Source: Polymyxa betae (Eukaryota; Endomyxa; Phytomyxea; Plasmodiophorida; Plasmodiophoridae). From it: DNA of 64,000 nucleotides. Positions 21,331 to 33,013 of this stretch are shown here, piece by piece. The notes beneath the pieces are model-generated. The model was given only the letters and a program-made list of their open reading frames with translations. It ran no database searches and was not told the DNA's origin. Both the position numbers and the translations under genes were made by a program. The first letter of the stretch is position 1, and every line of letters begins with the position of its first letter. The stretch spans positions 150,467 to 214,466 of the forward strand of contig RBZT01000267.1 of assembly GCA_003693705.1 (NCBI GenBank). Direction: 5' to 3'.

Positions 21331-22791
21331 ATGCCTCAACAAGGTGGCCATCATAGTATCGTTATCACATGTATTGCTCATGTCATCATCGTTATCAATA
21401 GTCTCGTGTCTATTAGAGTTCGATCATACAACCGGGCCTTGCATTCGATGTCATTATCCTGACAACATTCCAGCTGAGTTCCTAGCGATCCTGCCAGTCT
21501 ATGCACTTCCAGATGCCATACATAAGAACAATCTTGTACTTCGTCCTTTCTGCTGTATGACTTTCAATACTGATTTGTACACAGGATTTCGTCTATTTCC
21601 TGGCGTTTCCATCAGAATCCAGTGATGAATATCTATTGGGCATTTCTTGTTTCAAGCAATGTCTAACAGATCAGGCAGATCGCTCGTGTATTCAACGAGC
21701 AATTATGATTGGATTATTACAGAAGTCATCTGATACATTATATGCATCAGCTTATACAATCTTACAATCAGCTTTATCACGTCCAGCTCGATACTTTTTT
21801 GAAAGGGATTCCTATGATCAAGACCCTTTGCCAATTTTAAAAGCTCTGCATGATGATTCACAGATCGCCTTGAATGCATCTCTATCTTCTAGCCGACATT
21901 CTAACATTGCTCTTATGTCATCTTTCAAGAAGCTCATTGCATCTGCTCCTGAACAAACATTTACTGTTATGAAAGCTATCAGTGCTGGCGCTAAGATCGT
22001 TATCTTTTCACAGGCGTCTCTTCACCACTTAACGTCAACTGTTTTAGCATTCTCTAGTTTATCATCTGGACCGATCTCAGTCTTTCCTTATGTTCCAATT
22101 CAGCATTTTGAGCAATTTCAACAGCGAGCAAAACATTCCATAATGGGTATCAATAATCATTTGTTATGGATGAAGGCGTCTGCTAATGTGTTCTTCAATA
22201 TTGATGATCACGAACTTCGAATAGAGCAAGGCGTCTGGGCCGATATTTTACGATTAACTCGGGCTGATAGGCGGTTTGCAGCGGAACTGGCCGTTGCTGA
22301 AAATTCGGATTCTTTCGCCTCGTTATACAAGAATTATGAGAACAGAGCTATCCGAAGTTTAAATGCTCGCTTGAAATCAGAGAAGGAAGTCGGCGGCGGT
22401 GATCTCGCAGTGGATAATCTGCTACGAGATTTCAATACCTCATGGGCCGGTATAATGTTTGGATTTACTAAAAATCAAGCGGATGACACTGCTGAAGATA
22501 TCAACCATGCACATCCATGCCATGATGATGATGATGGTGATGATGTATTTGATGAGGAATCAAGTCTGGGATCGATCTGGGACTCGATTTCGAACCAGAC
22601 GGCAACAATCGGTGGCCAAGCTCAGCGGACGTTATTTGAAGCGTCGTCCAAAGTGTCATCATGGATCGGCTCATTAGCTCAATCGTTATCTTGTAAGAGA
22701 GATGAGTCTTGTATCGAACTGACACTAATTCATTGCAGCGAACGACCAGGATCCTGATATTCCATCAAATCATTCACTCTGGTCCGATTAA
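21331..22791 (+). CDS. AVL9: AVL9-like DENN-family protein
   Basis: Four exons (21331-21343, 21402-21535, 21585-22692, 22739-22791) join to 435 residues. The start MPQQVSCLLEFDHTTGP continues to YPDN, then LPVYALPDA, then DFVYFLAF, then LLGISCFKQC. This is the canonical N-terminal order of AVL9 (strand, YPP, LALPDGAH, YFHLP, YGISCYRQ). The core (AISAGAKIVIFSQAS) corresponds to the cDENN region. AVL9 is a late-secretory-pathway protein of the DENN superfamily, acting at Golgi exit or recycling. The C-terminal part has a His/Asp-rich low-complexity run (around 22510-22550) and a Ser/Thr-rich helix. It is shorter than human AVL9. Confidence 0.78.
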
Positions 22792-22933
22792 ACTGTTCTA
22801 TATTTATTTAGCGGAATAAAAACGAGATGTTTCGGAGGAGCTGTATGATTGAGTCACTGAGATTGATCGGTTGATGGAGTCAATACAATGTTCTGCAATG
22901 CTTCTCTCATCACTAATGAGTTTAAGTTAATCC

Positions 22934-23989
22934 ATGATCAGACCGTCGATTATCTGTGCTGTAGCAAATGCCATCACTGTTCTGGTCGCTGCTTTCATAT
23001 TTCTGCATTACATCTTCCATGAGACAACAGGAGCCGATGCTGAAGAGATGGATACCGAACAGGTCGAGAAATTTCGTCATCATAAGAGATTACTTCCTGC
23101 AGCGGAACATTTCTCAACTACTACTTTGATTGAGCAGCATTATTGTCAACCTCAGCAAGGAAATCAATGCTCGTTGAAATCGTATTCGTTCTGTGGAAAC
23201 AGTAGCAGATCCATCTCATTAACGGTAGGCACGCCTGCTCTGTTTATCGTGAAACGTTCTGAGTTGGAATCTTGAAGTTTGATGTCGATCAACAGACGTC
23301 CAAAAAGTCGCTCGATGGAATTATTGAAGAGCTCAAAGGTGTCAAAGTACTTGCGACATTCTTCATTTCTGGGCAAGATTCTATCTATCATGAAGATAGA
23401 TGTGAACAGGCCAAGGCTCTGGTTCAAGCCGGTCATCAGGTTGAGATCATGAACTGGAATGGTGCTGAGCTCCAGCCGGATCAGCCAATCGAGGCGCTAG
23501 AGATTGATCACGCTAAAGCATTCCTTCGTGATTGTCTTGGAAGGAAGTCGTTTGAGTCTCTCCAGTTCCGACCGATTCGAGGTCAGATTACGTTGGATCA
23601 AGCTTGGGCTGTCTCGCAACGTTATCGTAATCGTCATCGATTTATGCAGTCCCATCCTGTATTGATTTGTTGCAGATGCTGTCATTGCAATGTGGTCGCT
23701 GTCATCCGATCCAGATCATGTCGAGCATCTGATCGATCTGGCACAAGATGATATAGGCAGGAATGACTCGATTGTGGTTAGATTGCATGATTTGGTATGA
23801 CCGGTGTTTAAGCAAGATCTGAATCTGCCTGATGCTGCTGTTTAGGAGTATTGGTCACAATCAGGTCCCATATCAAAGCTTGTATCACATTTTCAAGACC
23901 GACATTATCAGTTTATGTCGTCAGAGCGCTGCTACATGCAATGCTCGACCGAAGTGTGTCTTGCTCCGGCGCCTCAATCGTGGAAATGA
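22934..23989 (+). CDS. NodB-type polysaccharide deacetylase homolog, likely inactive
   Basis: Exons 22934-23224, 23278-23620, 23676-23794 and 23846-23989 join to 298 residues. An N-terminal signal anchor (about residues 8-28) precedes a NodB fold. It runs SISLTFDVDQQ, LATFFISGQD, ALVQAGHQVEIMNWN, LQFRPIRGQ, then a late strand VVRLHDL and the closing helix. In active chitin deacetylases the first motif is TFDDGP and the third contains the zinc-binding H-x3-H. Here the second Asp and the Gly-Pro are changed and no H-x3-H remains. I infer a secretory-pathway, catalytically degenerate carbohydrate-binding protein. Frame and splice sites are intact, so it is not an obvious pseudogene. Confidence 0.7.
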
Positions 23990-24168
23990 TCCTGACCAGC
24001 AGCTGGTCGGTTAACAGCCCTTCTCCCTTGCTCTCGGGGATTACATTATCCACGTTGCTTCGCCAAGCATTGTGCAAATGTCTCAATAATTTATCCAATA
24101 CATCAATAATTTAATCATTATATATCAATTATAGTTACAGTAGAATTTGTATGCTAAGCTCGAATTGA

Positions 24169-26633
24169 TTATTTGGGTTTTAAAACGTTTGTGAAATATG
24201 ACACATGGTCAGATTCTGTCGCTGTCAATGTCCTCTCTATCCTGATTGGATTTAATGCCTTAAAGTATCGGATGCCAAGCTTCAGCATCTTTTTACGAAT
24301 GTGATTCTTCATCTCTGTATCCGCCACTCGAAACGAGCCTCCATCGACGTAGTTGTAGACCGAATCAATACGAATCTCCAGCTCGATCTGATTGCATTGA
24401 GTTGAGTCATTTAGGAATACTCCAACTCTGGGTTTCCAATCTGCATGAAGAATAAGCTGGACAGGTCCAATGCGTCTGAACACTTCTCCTACGATTTGGA
24501 TTATCAACCGTGAACTTCAGAATAGACCGCTTTAAACGCTCGATCGCTTCAACATTGGTATCAAAATTGATTAACATGCATATTCTTGTGACACAACCAA
24601 AGCTGTTTGTTAAGTTAACCTGCCATCATGTCAATAGGTTATTCACACATTGAGAGCGATGTTTTACAATGACACAATCAGCAAGCGTCTGGTTCGGAAA
24701 CCGAACCAACTTGTTCACGCGATCCTTGAACCAAGTATCGAGTAAACCGATTTGATGAACTTGATACCAAGTTCCATCTACGGTTATTGAATCGTTTACC
24801 TGATATGGTTTGCCCCCAAATATGAACTATGATAATATATCAAGTTCACATTTCTAATTGCATGAACACAACATACCACGACGCTTTCTACGAACCGGGT
24901 AATTGTTTTGCTCAAAGCAAAAGCCACACTGAGCATAAGTGCAGAGATAGCTGTCAAAAGCTGATTGAATGCATACCCGAAGATACGATAGACAATCACA
25001 GTTATAAAGACCCAGAATACAGCAGATATAGACGTGTTAATTAAATGAGAAAGGTTTTCGAATCCTTTCAGACGATTTGTCAAAACAGTTTTTGAATTAA
25101 AAACCGACTTGAACGCAGCAGAAAATTGCTCCAGAGAGACAGCTTTATTCTGCAATGCGTTTCCTTGTCGGAAGAACATCATACGAAATGCTTGCACACC
25201 AACCATTGGATTCTAACAAGAACAATTATTAGAGAGTTTTTAACTGATCCAAAGCTGAATGGCTTTACCTCCCAAAAGGAGCACCACGTCTCTAAAGAGA
25301 TTGATGGAGGGATTCCTGCATCAGGTCTATGATCGTTAACAATATTGTTAAAGATGATATTTCCAATCAGGCCCATATCTTTAGTCGTTGATACAATAAT
25401 GCTGGAATCGGTCGAAAACACCCAATCGTCATTTCGATGCTTCAGCGGGAACTGAATCGCACCTCCCCTAAAGCATGCTGTTCAGATAGCATATGCTATA
25501 TAACGGAAAGTCATACCTGATGTATTCAATGTCTGCAAGTATGCTTTTGCCAGTGTTCTTGTTTAATCGGAGCCTTTCGAGATCTTTACGATCTGCAGTA
25601 TTGCGACAGCAAAGATTGATCATTACTTCTTCCAAGAAAAGCAACAATTTGATCCGCTTTCCGAACGATTGGTCAGCTCCCCACATCTCAATAAGTTGAG
25701 TGAATACTGTCTTAATTACAAGACCGATCAAGATTGTATACAGAGACTGAAGCACTTGATGGCCGCGATAGAATTTGATTGAGCCAATATTGGCTAAATC
25801 CAGCCAGGCTTGAAGCACGAGGGTATCGATAGCAACCGCTAGAGAGGAATGTCAGAATTAAAATGGTGCCAGGTTCAGCGTCACAACCGAGTACGATAGC
25901 ACGAAGATAGCCTCGTAGCGACTTGTCTATCATAGGGAACAGCCATGCTGGCGATTTCACCAGAAGCCGGAGGGTTTTGAAGACGGCAACTTCCAAAACA
26001 TAAGCGATGATACAGCAGGCAGCAAGCTAAGCGGGTCGTCAATTGTCTGCATTTGAGACATAATTAGGCGCTTACCATGCCAGGAATTGCTGTCCAAACC
26101 CAGATTCGATTACCATCCTCTTTCAGCAGGGTCATACCAGAGTCAAATATCCAAAGAATGGTAGTAGCGACCAAGCTGGATAAGACAACCGTGACGGTCA
26201 TGCTTCTTTTGGCAATCCATATTGCACAGCGTTGTCTGAAATTTAACATTCGATGATCTTCAGAGAATATGACATCACAATCTTCCATCATATCGATTAT
26301 TTTGGAGATATGCGGTTCTGAGGTTGCCATAACAGGCAATGTGTCGGTTTCTTCCAGCTTGTCGTCGTCACCAAACAGACTCTCCATTTCGATGTCGTTC
26401 ACGTTGAAGGACCTCTGACTCCTCATTGCCTTGCTCCCAACACCCCGCAATCTGGTACGAAGCTCAGCAAAAGACTTCTCATCTCGAATGGATTTGGAAT
26501 GGTAAGAATGCGGTGGATCCTCTGAGTGCTGTGATCTGGCTGGCTCGTCAAGCATGGCTGCTATCGACGATAGTCCCTTAGTAAGATTATAAGAGCCAGC
26601 AGGGTCGTTACCGATGAATGAACTGTGCAGCAA
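24169..26633 (-). CDS. MscS-type mechanosensitive channel, copy A
   Basis: Minus-strand exons from ATG 26633 to stop 24169. A long charged N-terminus (Ser/Glu-rich) leads to transmembrane helices near 26200-26070, 25960-25850 and 25800-25500. A degenerate EF-hand-like segment lies at 25420-25250 (MGLIGNIIFNNI, SLETWCSFWE). The MscS pore helices are at 25010-24870 (ISALMLSVAFALSKTITRFVESVVV), followed by the beta domain (NDSITVDGTWYQVHQIGLLDTWF) and the alpha/beta C-terminus. The layout, with EF-hand before the pore helix, matches fungal/plant-type MscS-like channels of endomembranes that gate by membrane tension. It lies 45 bases downstream of copy B, on the same strand. Confidence 0.8.
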
Positions 26634-26677
26634 GTCATGTTGGACATGTGCAGAGGCCGCATATCATCTCTATTATT

Positions 26678-29256
26678 TTATTGTGTATATCCCAGGTATG
26701 TATTGCTAGTAGACGGCGTTTTCTTCACCACGCCACCGCTATCGCGTGATTTCGACGACAACGGGGGCGAAATCGAGTCGGGACCATCGAGCAATTTTAC
26801 AGATTGTGTTGGTTGGATGTATTCGATGCCAAGTTTGACCATCTTTTTACGGATATGGTTCTTGAGCTCAGTGTCTGCTATCCTGAATGAACCACCATCA
26901 ACATAAGAATAGACAGACTCGACTCTGATCTCGAGCTCAACAGCAGATGTGACTGATAAATCGTTCAAGAACACGGTAACTCGAGGTTTCCAATCTATAG
27001 CCAACATTTTGTCGTCTGGCATTATAATACTGAGTATTCTTACGTTCCGAGTTTTGAACGGTGTATTTCAAGATCGACGCTTTCAGTCTTTCAAGAGCTT
27101 CGGCTCTTGTATCCAGTCGGATTTGCATAGCTATTCGGGTTATGCATCCGAAACTATTTGTAAGATTCACCTAAATAAATAATATCATTATAAATCCTAG
27201 AAAATGCTCTATGGACTTACAATTGGCAAATCGGCCAACATCAGATTTGAATATCGTACAAGTTTGTTGACACTATCTTTGAACTTTGTCTCGAGTAAGC
27301 CGATCTGAAAGACTTGATACCAAGTCCCGTTAATATTAACGGCGTCGTTTACTTGATAAGGCTTCGTGCCAAAGACGAACTATAAGAAACGTTCTTCAGA
27401 GCTCAACATTATCCAAAATGTCACATTTACCACAACGCTCTCTACTGCTCTGCTAATTGTTTTGCTTAAAGCAAACGAAACACCAAGAACCAGAGCCGAA
27501 ATTGCGGTTACGAGTTGATTTAGTTCATAGCCAAATATATTGCAAACAATGACGATCATCAGTACCCAGAATATGGTTGATATGAAAGTGTTCATGAGAT
27601 AAGATAAATTTGCGAAACTCTGCAAACGGTTTGCAAGCACAGACCGGGTATTGATGATAGATTTAAATGCAGAAACAAACTGTTCCTTGTTGACGCGTTT
27701 GCTTTGTAAAGCGTTTCCTTGCCTTAAGAACATCAGCCGAAAGCTTTGAACGGCAAGAGCAGGAGTCTAAAGAAGATCAACTTCAAGGGAAAACTTGAGT
27801 CAATAGCTCTTACTTCAAAATAGGAAACAAAAGTTTGTAGATCGACTGTTTGTGCTTGGATTCGATTCGAATCCTCCAATATGTTGTTGAAAATGATCTC
27901 AGCTAAAAGACCCATGTCTTTTGTATTCGCTACTTCAATGGACGACTCGGCCGAAAATAGCCATTGTTCACGATGATGACAAAGTGGAAATAGAAGAGGA
28001 GTCTTACTGTAAGCAAACGCAGACATTCAGAAATCAACTCTTCAAACCCAAACGGTCCTACCGGATTGACTCTACATATGACATCATAAAATCACGATTA
28101 GAGCGTTGCTGAAGAATCTGAACAAAAACAGCTCTATCAGCATCATTGCGACAGCACAACCTGAGCATAATATTCTCCAGAAACACCATTGCTTCGATGC
28201 GTTTACCGAACGATTTCTCGGTTGCCCACATATCAAACAATTCGTTAAACATGTTTCGAATAACTAATAGGATTCCAACAACATAAATGGAGGTCAAGAT
28301 CGAATTCGCATAAAACACTTCAGTCGAATTAAAAGTGGAAGTGTCAAGCCACCAGTTTAGTACAAGGCTTTGCATCAAGATTGCTGCAGCAACGTTTAGT
28401 TGGGAAATGACGTTCAATTGGCAACGAATACCCATTAATACGGCCCTGACATATCCTGACGCCGAATTTTGAATCAGGGGAAATAACCACAACGGAGAGG
28501 AAATAATGAGACCTGCAACACGTAGAAATGCGATTTCCACGAGATACGACACCAATACGGCAATGGCAATCTAAATTTCATATCAACAATCAAACTTCTA
28601 TCAATGAAACCCATACAGACGATGCCAGGTATCGCTGACCAGATCCAAGGTTCGTTTCCAGACGGGTTATTCAAACTGGCGCTATTGGCAAAAAAGAAGA
28701 GACCGGCGGTAATCAAGAAGCTTGCAACGACTAGAAACACAAGCAAAAAACGATGTGAAACCCAGATAACGACGCGATCCCAAGTTTTCAAGTTTCTCCT
28801 TTCTTCGGACAGAATAGAATCGCAATCCTCGAAAATGTCCACGACCATTGCTGTCAAAGGCGCCGTTGTATGGTTGACAGATAAAGTCTGCGTCTCGTCC
28901 CATCGTTCTTCTTCTGCCAAAAGAGCATCGTGCAAATCATTGATATTGCTGGAATGTCGTCTGACTTCCAGGTTTAAACTCTGACCGATCCCGGTAGATT
29001 GGGGTAGAGCTAGAAGCTGATCGAGGTTCGATCGCTTCTCTTCATCTGCCTCATGCTGGGGGGGTTCTGAAGTGATTAACCGATAGTCGCCAGTGACGAC
29101 TCGGATATCGATCTGGTCTGGATGGCGGTCCTTGGGGTCGATACCAGATGACATTAATGTACACAGACTGCTTTTACAGAGACAGCAGTGATTATGCTGC
29201 TTACTGCAGTCATTCACCCAAGGTCGTATGCAATGTTGGGCTGCGCTCAATTTCAT
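26678..29256 (-). CDS. MscS-type mechanosensitive channel, copy B
   Basis: Same exon architecture and domain order as copy A. It has an acidic N-terminus, helices near 28740-28480 and 28430-28240, and the EF-hand-like segment 27960-27820 (MGLLAEIIFNNI, LQTFVSYFEV). The pore helix ISALVLGVSFALSKTISRAVESVVV is at 27530-27440, then NGTWYQVFQIGLLETKF, and the final domain ends at 26678. The C-terminal segments DWKPRV-VFLND and SVY-YVDGGSFR-ADTE-KNHIRKKM are almost identical to copy A, so the two arose by tandem duplication. The start may be ATG 29256, or a later ATG about 34 codons in (MSSGIDPKD). The C-terminal tail is Ser/Pro-rich and unlike that of copy A. Confidence 0.8.
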
Positions 29257-29304
29257 GTCTGTATTGGCGAAATAAATACTAGATACAGGCTACTGTCCTG
29301 CTAC

Positions 29305-29731
29305 CTAGTCGCTGGATGCCGCCTTCTGTAAGTCCTGTTAAGTAACCATTGAATATCAGTAAATCCACTGACCGGAGAAACAAGTGGCTCCTGGATTTGG
29401 CTGAGCTTCTCTTCGATTCGGTCCAACCTGCTTTTTAGATCTCGGTTGTCGTCTGCAATGCGGTTCATCAAATCCACTTCAGGCGTTCGCGTTGTCATAT
29501 CGACTGCTTTGCCCATGGTCACGATAGTTTTGCCGAGATCTCCAAGCGACTCCATAGCCTGATTCGCATTCTTTTCGGCCTCGGTTTTCTGTTAAACTTT
29601 CAGCAAAGTAATCCTCACTAGAACGAAAAGATTTCACCAACGGCGGTCATGCGATAGATAAAGTACGACAGACCTACGGCGGAGCAAGCGCCGGCGAAGA
29701 TCAAGAGATCTTTGGGACGAACTGAACCCAT
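29305..29731 (-). CDS. Small membrane-anchored coiled-coil protein
   Basis: Three exons. ATG 29731 starts MGSVRPKDLLIFAGACSAVG, an N-terminal hydrophobic anchor. A 52-base intron follows RMTA. The second exon is a coiled coil (ADDNRDLKSRLDRIEEKLSQIQ). A last intron near 29335-29373 leads to the short end DLQKAASSD and stop 29307-29305. The total is about 110 residues. The anchor plus short coil resembles small mitochondrial or ER membrane organisers, but no family is recognised. MGSxx at the N-terminus could also allow N-myristoylation. Confidence 0.55.
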
Positions 29732-29926
29732 TTTGAAAGCACTAAATTAGCATTGATTAGATGAAAACCCGTGAATATAATGCCAGTATTGTCTCGATTA
29801 ACGGCATGTGATTTGTGAAATCTTCGTATTTATTCGTCCGTGAGTCTGGACTTTTCCTCTGACTCGAAACTTTCTGCGTTACTCATTTCAAAGTGTGTTT
29901 TTCATTGTGTGTCCTTAACAAGCGAC

Positions 29927-32736
29927 ATGGGCACCAGTGTAATGGGGGCAATTCCAGATATTGGACCGGGTATGTGTTCTGTATATACTTTTTATAATGG
30001 TATCACTTCTGTCGTCTGATGTGCTCTCTCAGACCAAATCCCAAACTCGTTTCCTGTTTATTCGCTGATCACGCCCCTGCTCATCAATCTCGCAATTGGT
30101 ATCTTGACTTTGGTCGGCTTCTGGATCGCTAGCGCTAGTTCGCCCTGGTGCTACAAACCCAGGCAATGTCGTCCAACTGAAAACGGCAGGCGACAGGCAC
30201 CGCCTGCGATCTCGTTCAAAAAGTTATCCTGGATCAAAACCATGTTCAGTTTAAGCGAAGCTGAATTAGCAAGAATCTGTGGGCTTGATGCATTGATGCT
30301 AATAAGGTTTCATCAATTAGGCCTGCGATTCTTCTTGCCTGTGGCCATTGTATGTGATTCTATTAGATCACAATCCCATTGAACTCAATCGTAATTTCTA
30401 GCTAGGATTAACAGTTCTAATACCAGTTAATGTGGTTAGCTCAGAAATAGCTTCTGTGATTACATTTGGTGATCTATCTATTAGTCATGTTCCCGATGGG
30501 TAAACATACCGCCTTGCATTTGTCTCTTCAGTGTCTGATAATGTAACAGATCGTCGTATTTATGGGTCCATTTCATTATGACCTGTGTATTTACTGCTTA
30601 TCTATTCGTGCTATTGGATCACGAAGTGCATGCTTACCTACGTTTACGACACACTTACTATCTTCTGCCAGACCAACATCATGGTCCCCGTCCTGATCAG
30701 TTATCGATCTGTATTCGACGTATTCCAACTTATCTTCGAACTGAAGATAACGTCAACCGATATTTCCGGGAACGATTCAATGATAAGTTGGCAGCAGCTG
30801 TTATCGTCCGCGATCGCAGCGTTGTGATTGCACTTACCAAGCAGCAAGAGCATGCCCGACGACAATTAGAAATTGCATACATGAAATGGTCTCGCAGGTC
30901 TGTCAGCCTGGAAAGTCGGCCGCAGATTCGCATTCCATCCATTATCGGGCAGAAACGAGATGCGATCAATTATTGGAGTTATGAGATCGACCGCATTCAA
31001 GAAGAGATCGACGAACGACTACGAGGACCCTCGAATATGGCTTCTGTTGGTTTTGTGACATTGACATCATTTGAATCGGTTAATCTGGCTACTCGTATAC
31101 CGCTTTCTAACGATCCGAAGGCTATGGTTGCCTATCCAGCAATGGAACCTCGTGATGTGTAATACTCTTGCTCTTGTGCTTTCATTTGCTTGTTTAAAGA
31201 CTCTGTAGGTACTGGCCCAATATTCATTTATCTTCCATGCAAAGGCAAACCCGATCGGTTTTAGCTAAGATAGCGCTTTATATGCTGATAGCATTCTGGA
31301 CGATTCCTGTCGCTGCTGGTCAGTTGTGCTGTCTGCTACTTGTATCGTCTCTGATGTTTGTTTCGCAGTGATCTCTCTCGCTTCACCTGATACTCTCCCG
31401 CAATATATTCCATTCATTGCTCCGATTTTTCGAGTTTCTCCTTTTTTGAAAGCCTTCTGGAATCAGTTTCTGCCTTCAATCTGCATCTTAGTATTTCAGT
31501 TGCTTTTGCCCCCGATTTTGCTCTCTCTCTCTAAAGCGCAGGGATGCACATCGAAGTCTACTTTGCAAATCAGTGTCTTCACCAAATTTTTTTTATTTCA
31601 ATTCTTCAACTTCTTCTTAGTAACGGTGATCTCCGGATCACTGTTTGATACTTTAACCGAAATTATCGAGAATCCAATCAGGACGCCTTTTCTACTGGGT
31701 CGTGCCGTTCCAATGCAAGCAGCTACCTTTATTGCTTATGTGTATGTGCTCACATTATGGCATTATCGATTATATCTGAGTGCTTCGCATTAGGCTCTTA
31801 CAGAGTTTAGCGAGAGTCCCATTACAGCTTCTACGAATTGGTGATCTGCTTCTGGGTTGGTTGCGACTCAAGTTTTTTGTAAAAACACCAGAAGACGTTA
31901 TCAAGGCAACAGCTCCCGGGTCGTTTCAGTTTGCGCGAGAGTGGCCAATGCATATATTTATCTTTATGTTTGGCTTTGCATATGCTGAAATTACACCTTT
32001 AATTTTACCATGCACTGCACTATTCTTTGCTGTTAGTTCGTTCGTTTTCAGGTGTGTCCAGAATTCATTCCTTTCATGCTCTGTTTGCTAAATCGTTCCA
32101 GATATTTATTAGTATTCATTCACGAACCAAAATTTGAAAGCGGAGGTATTTTTTACTTTGATTTTACGATTTAGAGATAAAAGTATTTAGGCCGTATGTT
32201 CCCCTTAATGCTTTCCCGACTAATTGCTGGCGTTATAATCGGTCTCCTGACTTTAATAGGAATGTTTGCTCTAAAGAAGGTCTGGTTGCTTCATTTATGT
32301 GTTCATCTGTTTATCTGATGTTACTTAGGGTTTAGGTCAGTCTGTGTTGCTGGCGATTTTGGTACCTTTGACGCTGCTGTTCCACAATCGATGCCAGAAA
32401 ATAATACAAATCTGGGAGAGCTTGAGTGTTGAAGAGGTTTTCTGGGACTATGTACATTGAATCGTTTGATTTATTTTTCTGTAGGTGCTTGAGTTGGACA
32501 AATGCCCCAGATTTGATGTTGCCAAGTTTACAAAAGAAGCTGCAATCTTTTATCGGCAGCCATGTGCTGTTAGAGCTCCATTACGTAGTGACGACGTTAT
32601 CCGGGATTTGCAAATGTCTGAAAAATCTCTGAGGGAGATACCTCAAGTGCAAGCTATCAAGTCTTTAATAGAGTTAAGAAAACGCCAACTCAGTGAACGC
32701 GATCTGAAGCATTGCTCATTTGATTCATTGGCTTGA
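29927..32736 (+). CDS. OSCA/CSC1 (DUF221, TMEM63) channel
   Basis: ATG 29927 opens a short exon (MGTSVMGAIPDIGP) spliced to the first transmembrane segment (YSLITPLLINLAIGILTLVGFW). The next parts are typical of the family: the LSEAELARICGLDALMLIRF segment, helices near 30400-30620 and the cytosolic RRM-like insert (SICIRRIPTYLRTEDNVNRYF, VIVRDRSVVIALTKQQ, GFVTLTSF). The 7TM region follows (LAKIALYMLIAFWTIPVAA, PFLKAFWNQFLPSICILVFQLLLPPILL, KFFLFQFFNFFLVTVISG). A hydrophilic tail ends at 32736. OSCA/TMEM63 proteins are hyperosmolality- or stretch-gated cation channels. Between 31790 and 32430 helices occur in fragmented frames joined by short introns I did not fully resolve. Confidence 0.82.
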
Positions 32737-33013
32737 TTTTTCCTTCAAAAAATTCGCTCCGTCCATCTACCTAATGCTAATTTATCCAATACGATGTCAG
32801 TCAATGCTGTTTAGGGTCTGCTGATTGTTTACATAAATTCATCCTGCACGTCAGAAATTGTTTCGATGAGGGCCTAAAGTCAATTATACAATGCCAATTC
32901 GTCGTACAATCAGGACATCGTCGAATAACGTTAAGATGTTCTGCAGAATGGAGGTTAATGATCAATTAATTTTTTAGACTTCGGTTTCTTTCTTCTGAAA
33001 AGCTGGTAAGTGT
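32737..33013. other. Short gap between convergent genes
   Basis: About 280 bases between the stop codons of the OSCA/CSC1 and MTO1-like genes. A 29-codon ATG ORF (about 32890-32979) is present but too short to support as a gene. Otherwise it is AT-rich 3' sequence. Confidence 0.3.

Noticed and set aside
22515-22550. GAT-repeat run as a separate repeat element
   Set aside because: It encodes the Asp/His-rich low-complexity stretch of the AVL9-like protein and needs no other explanation.
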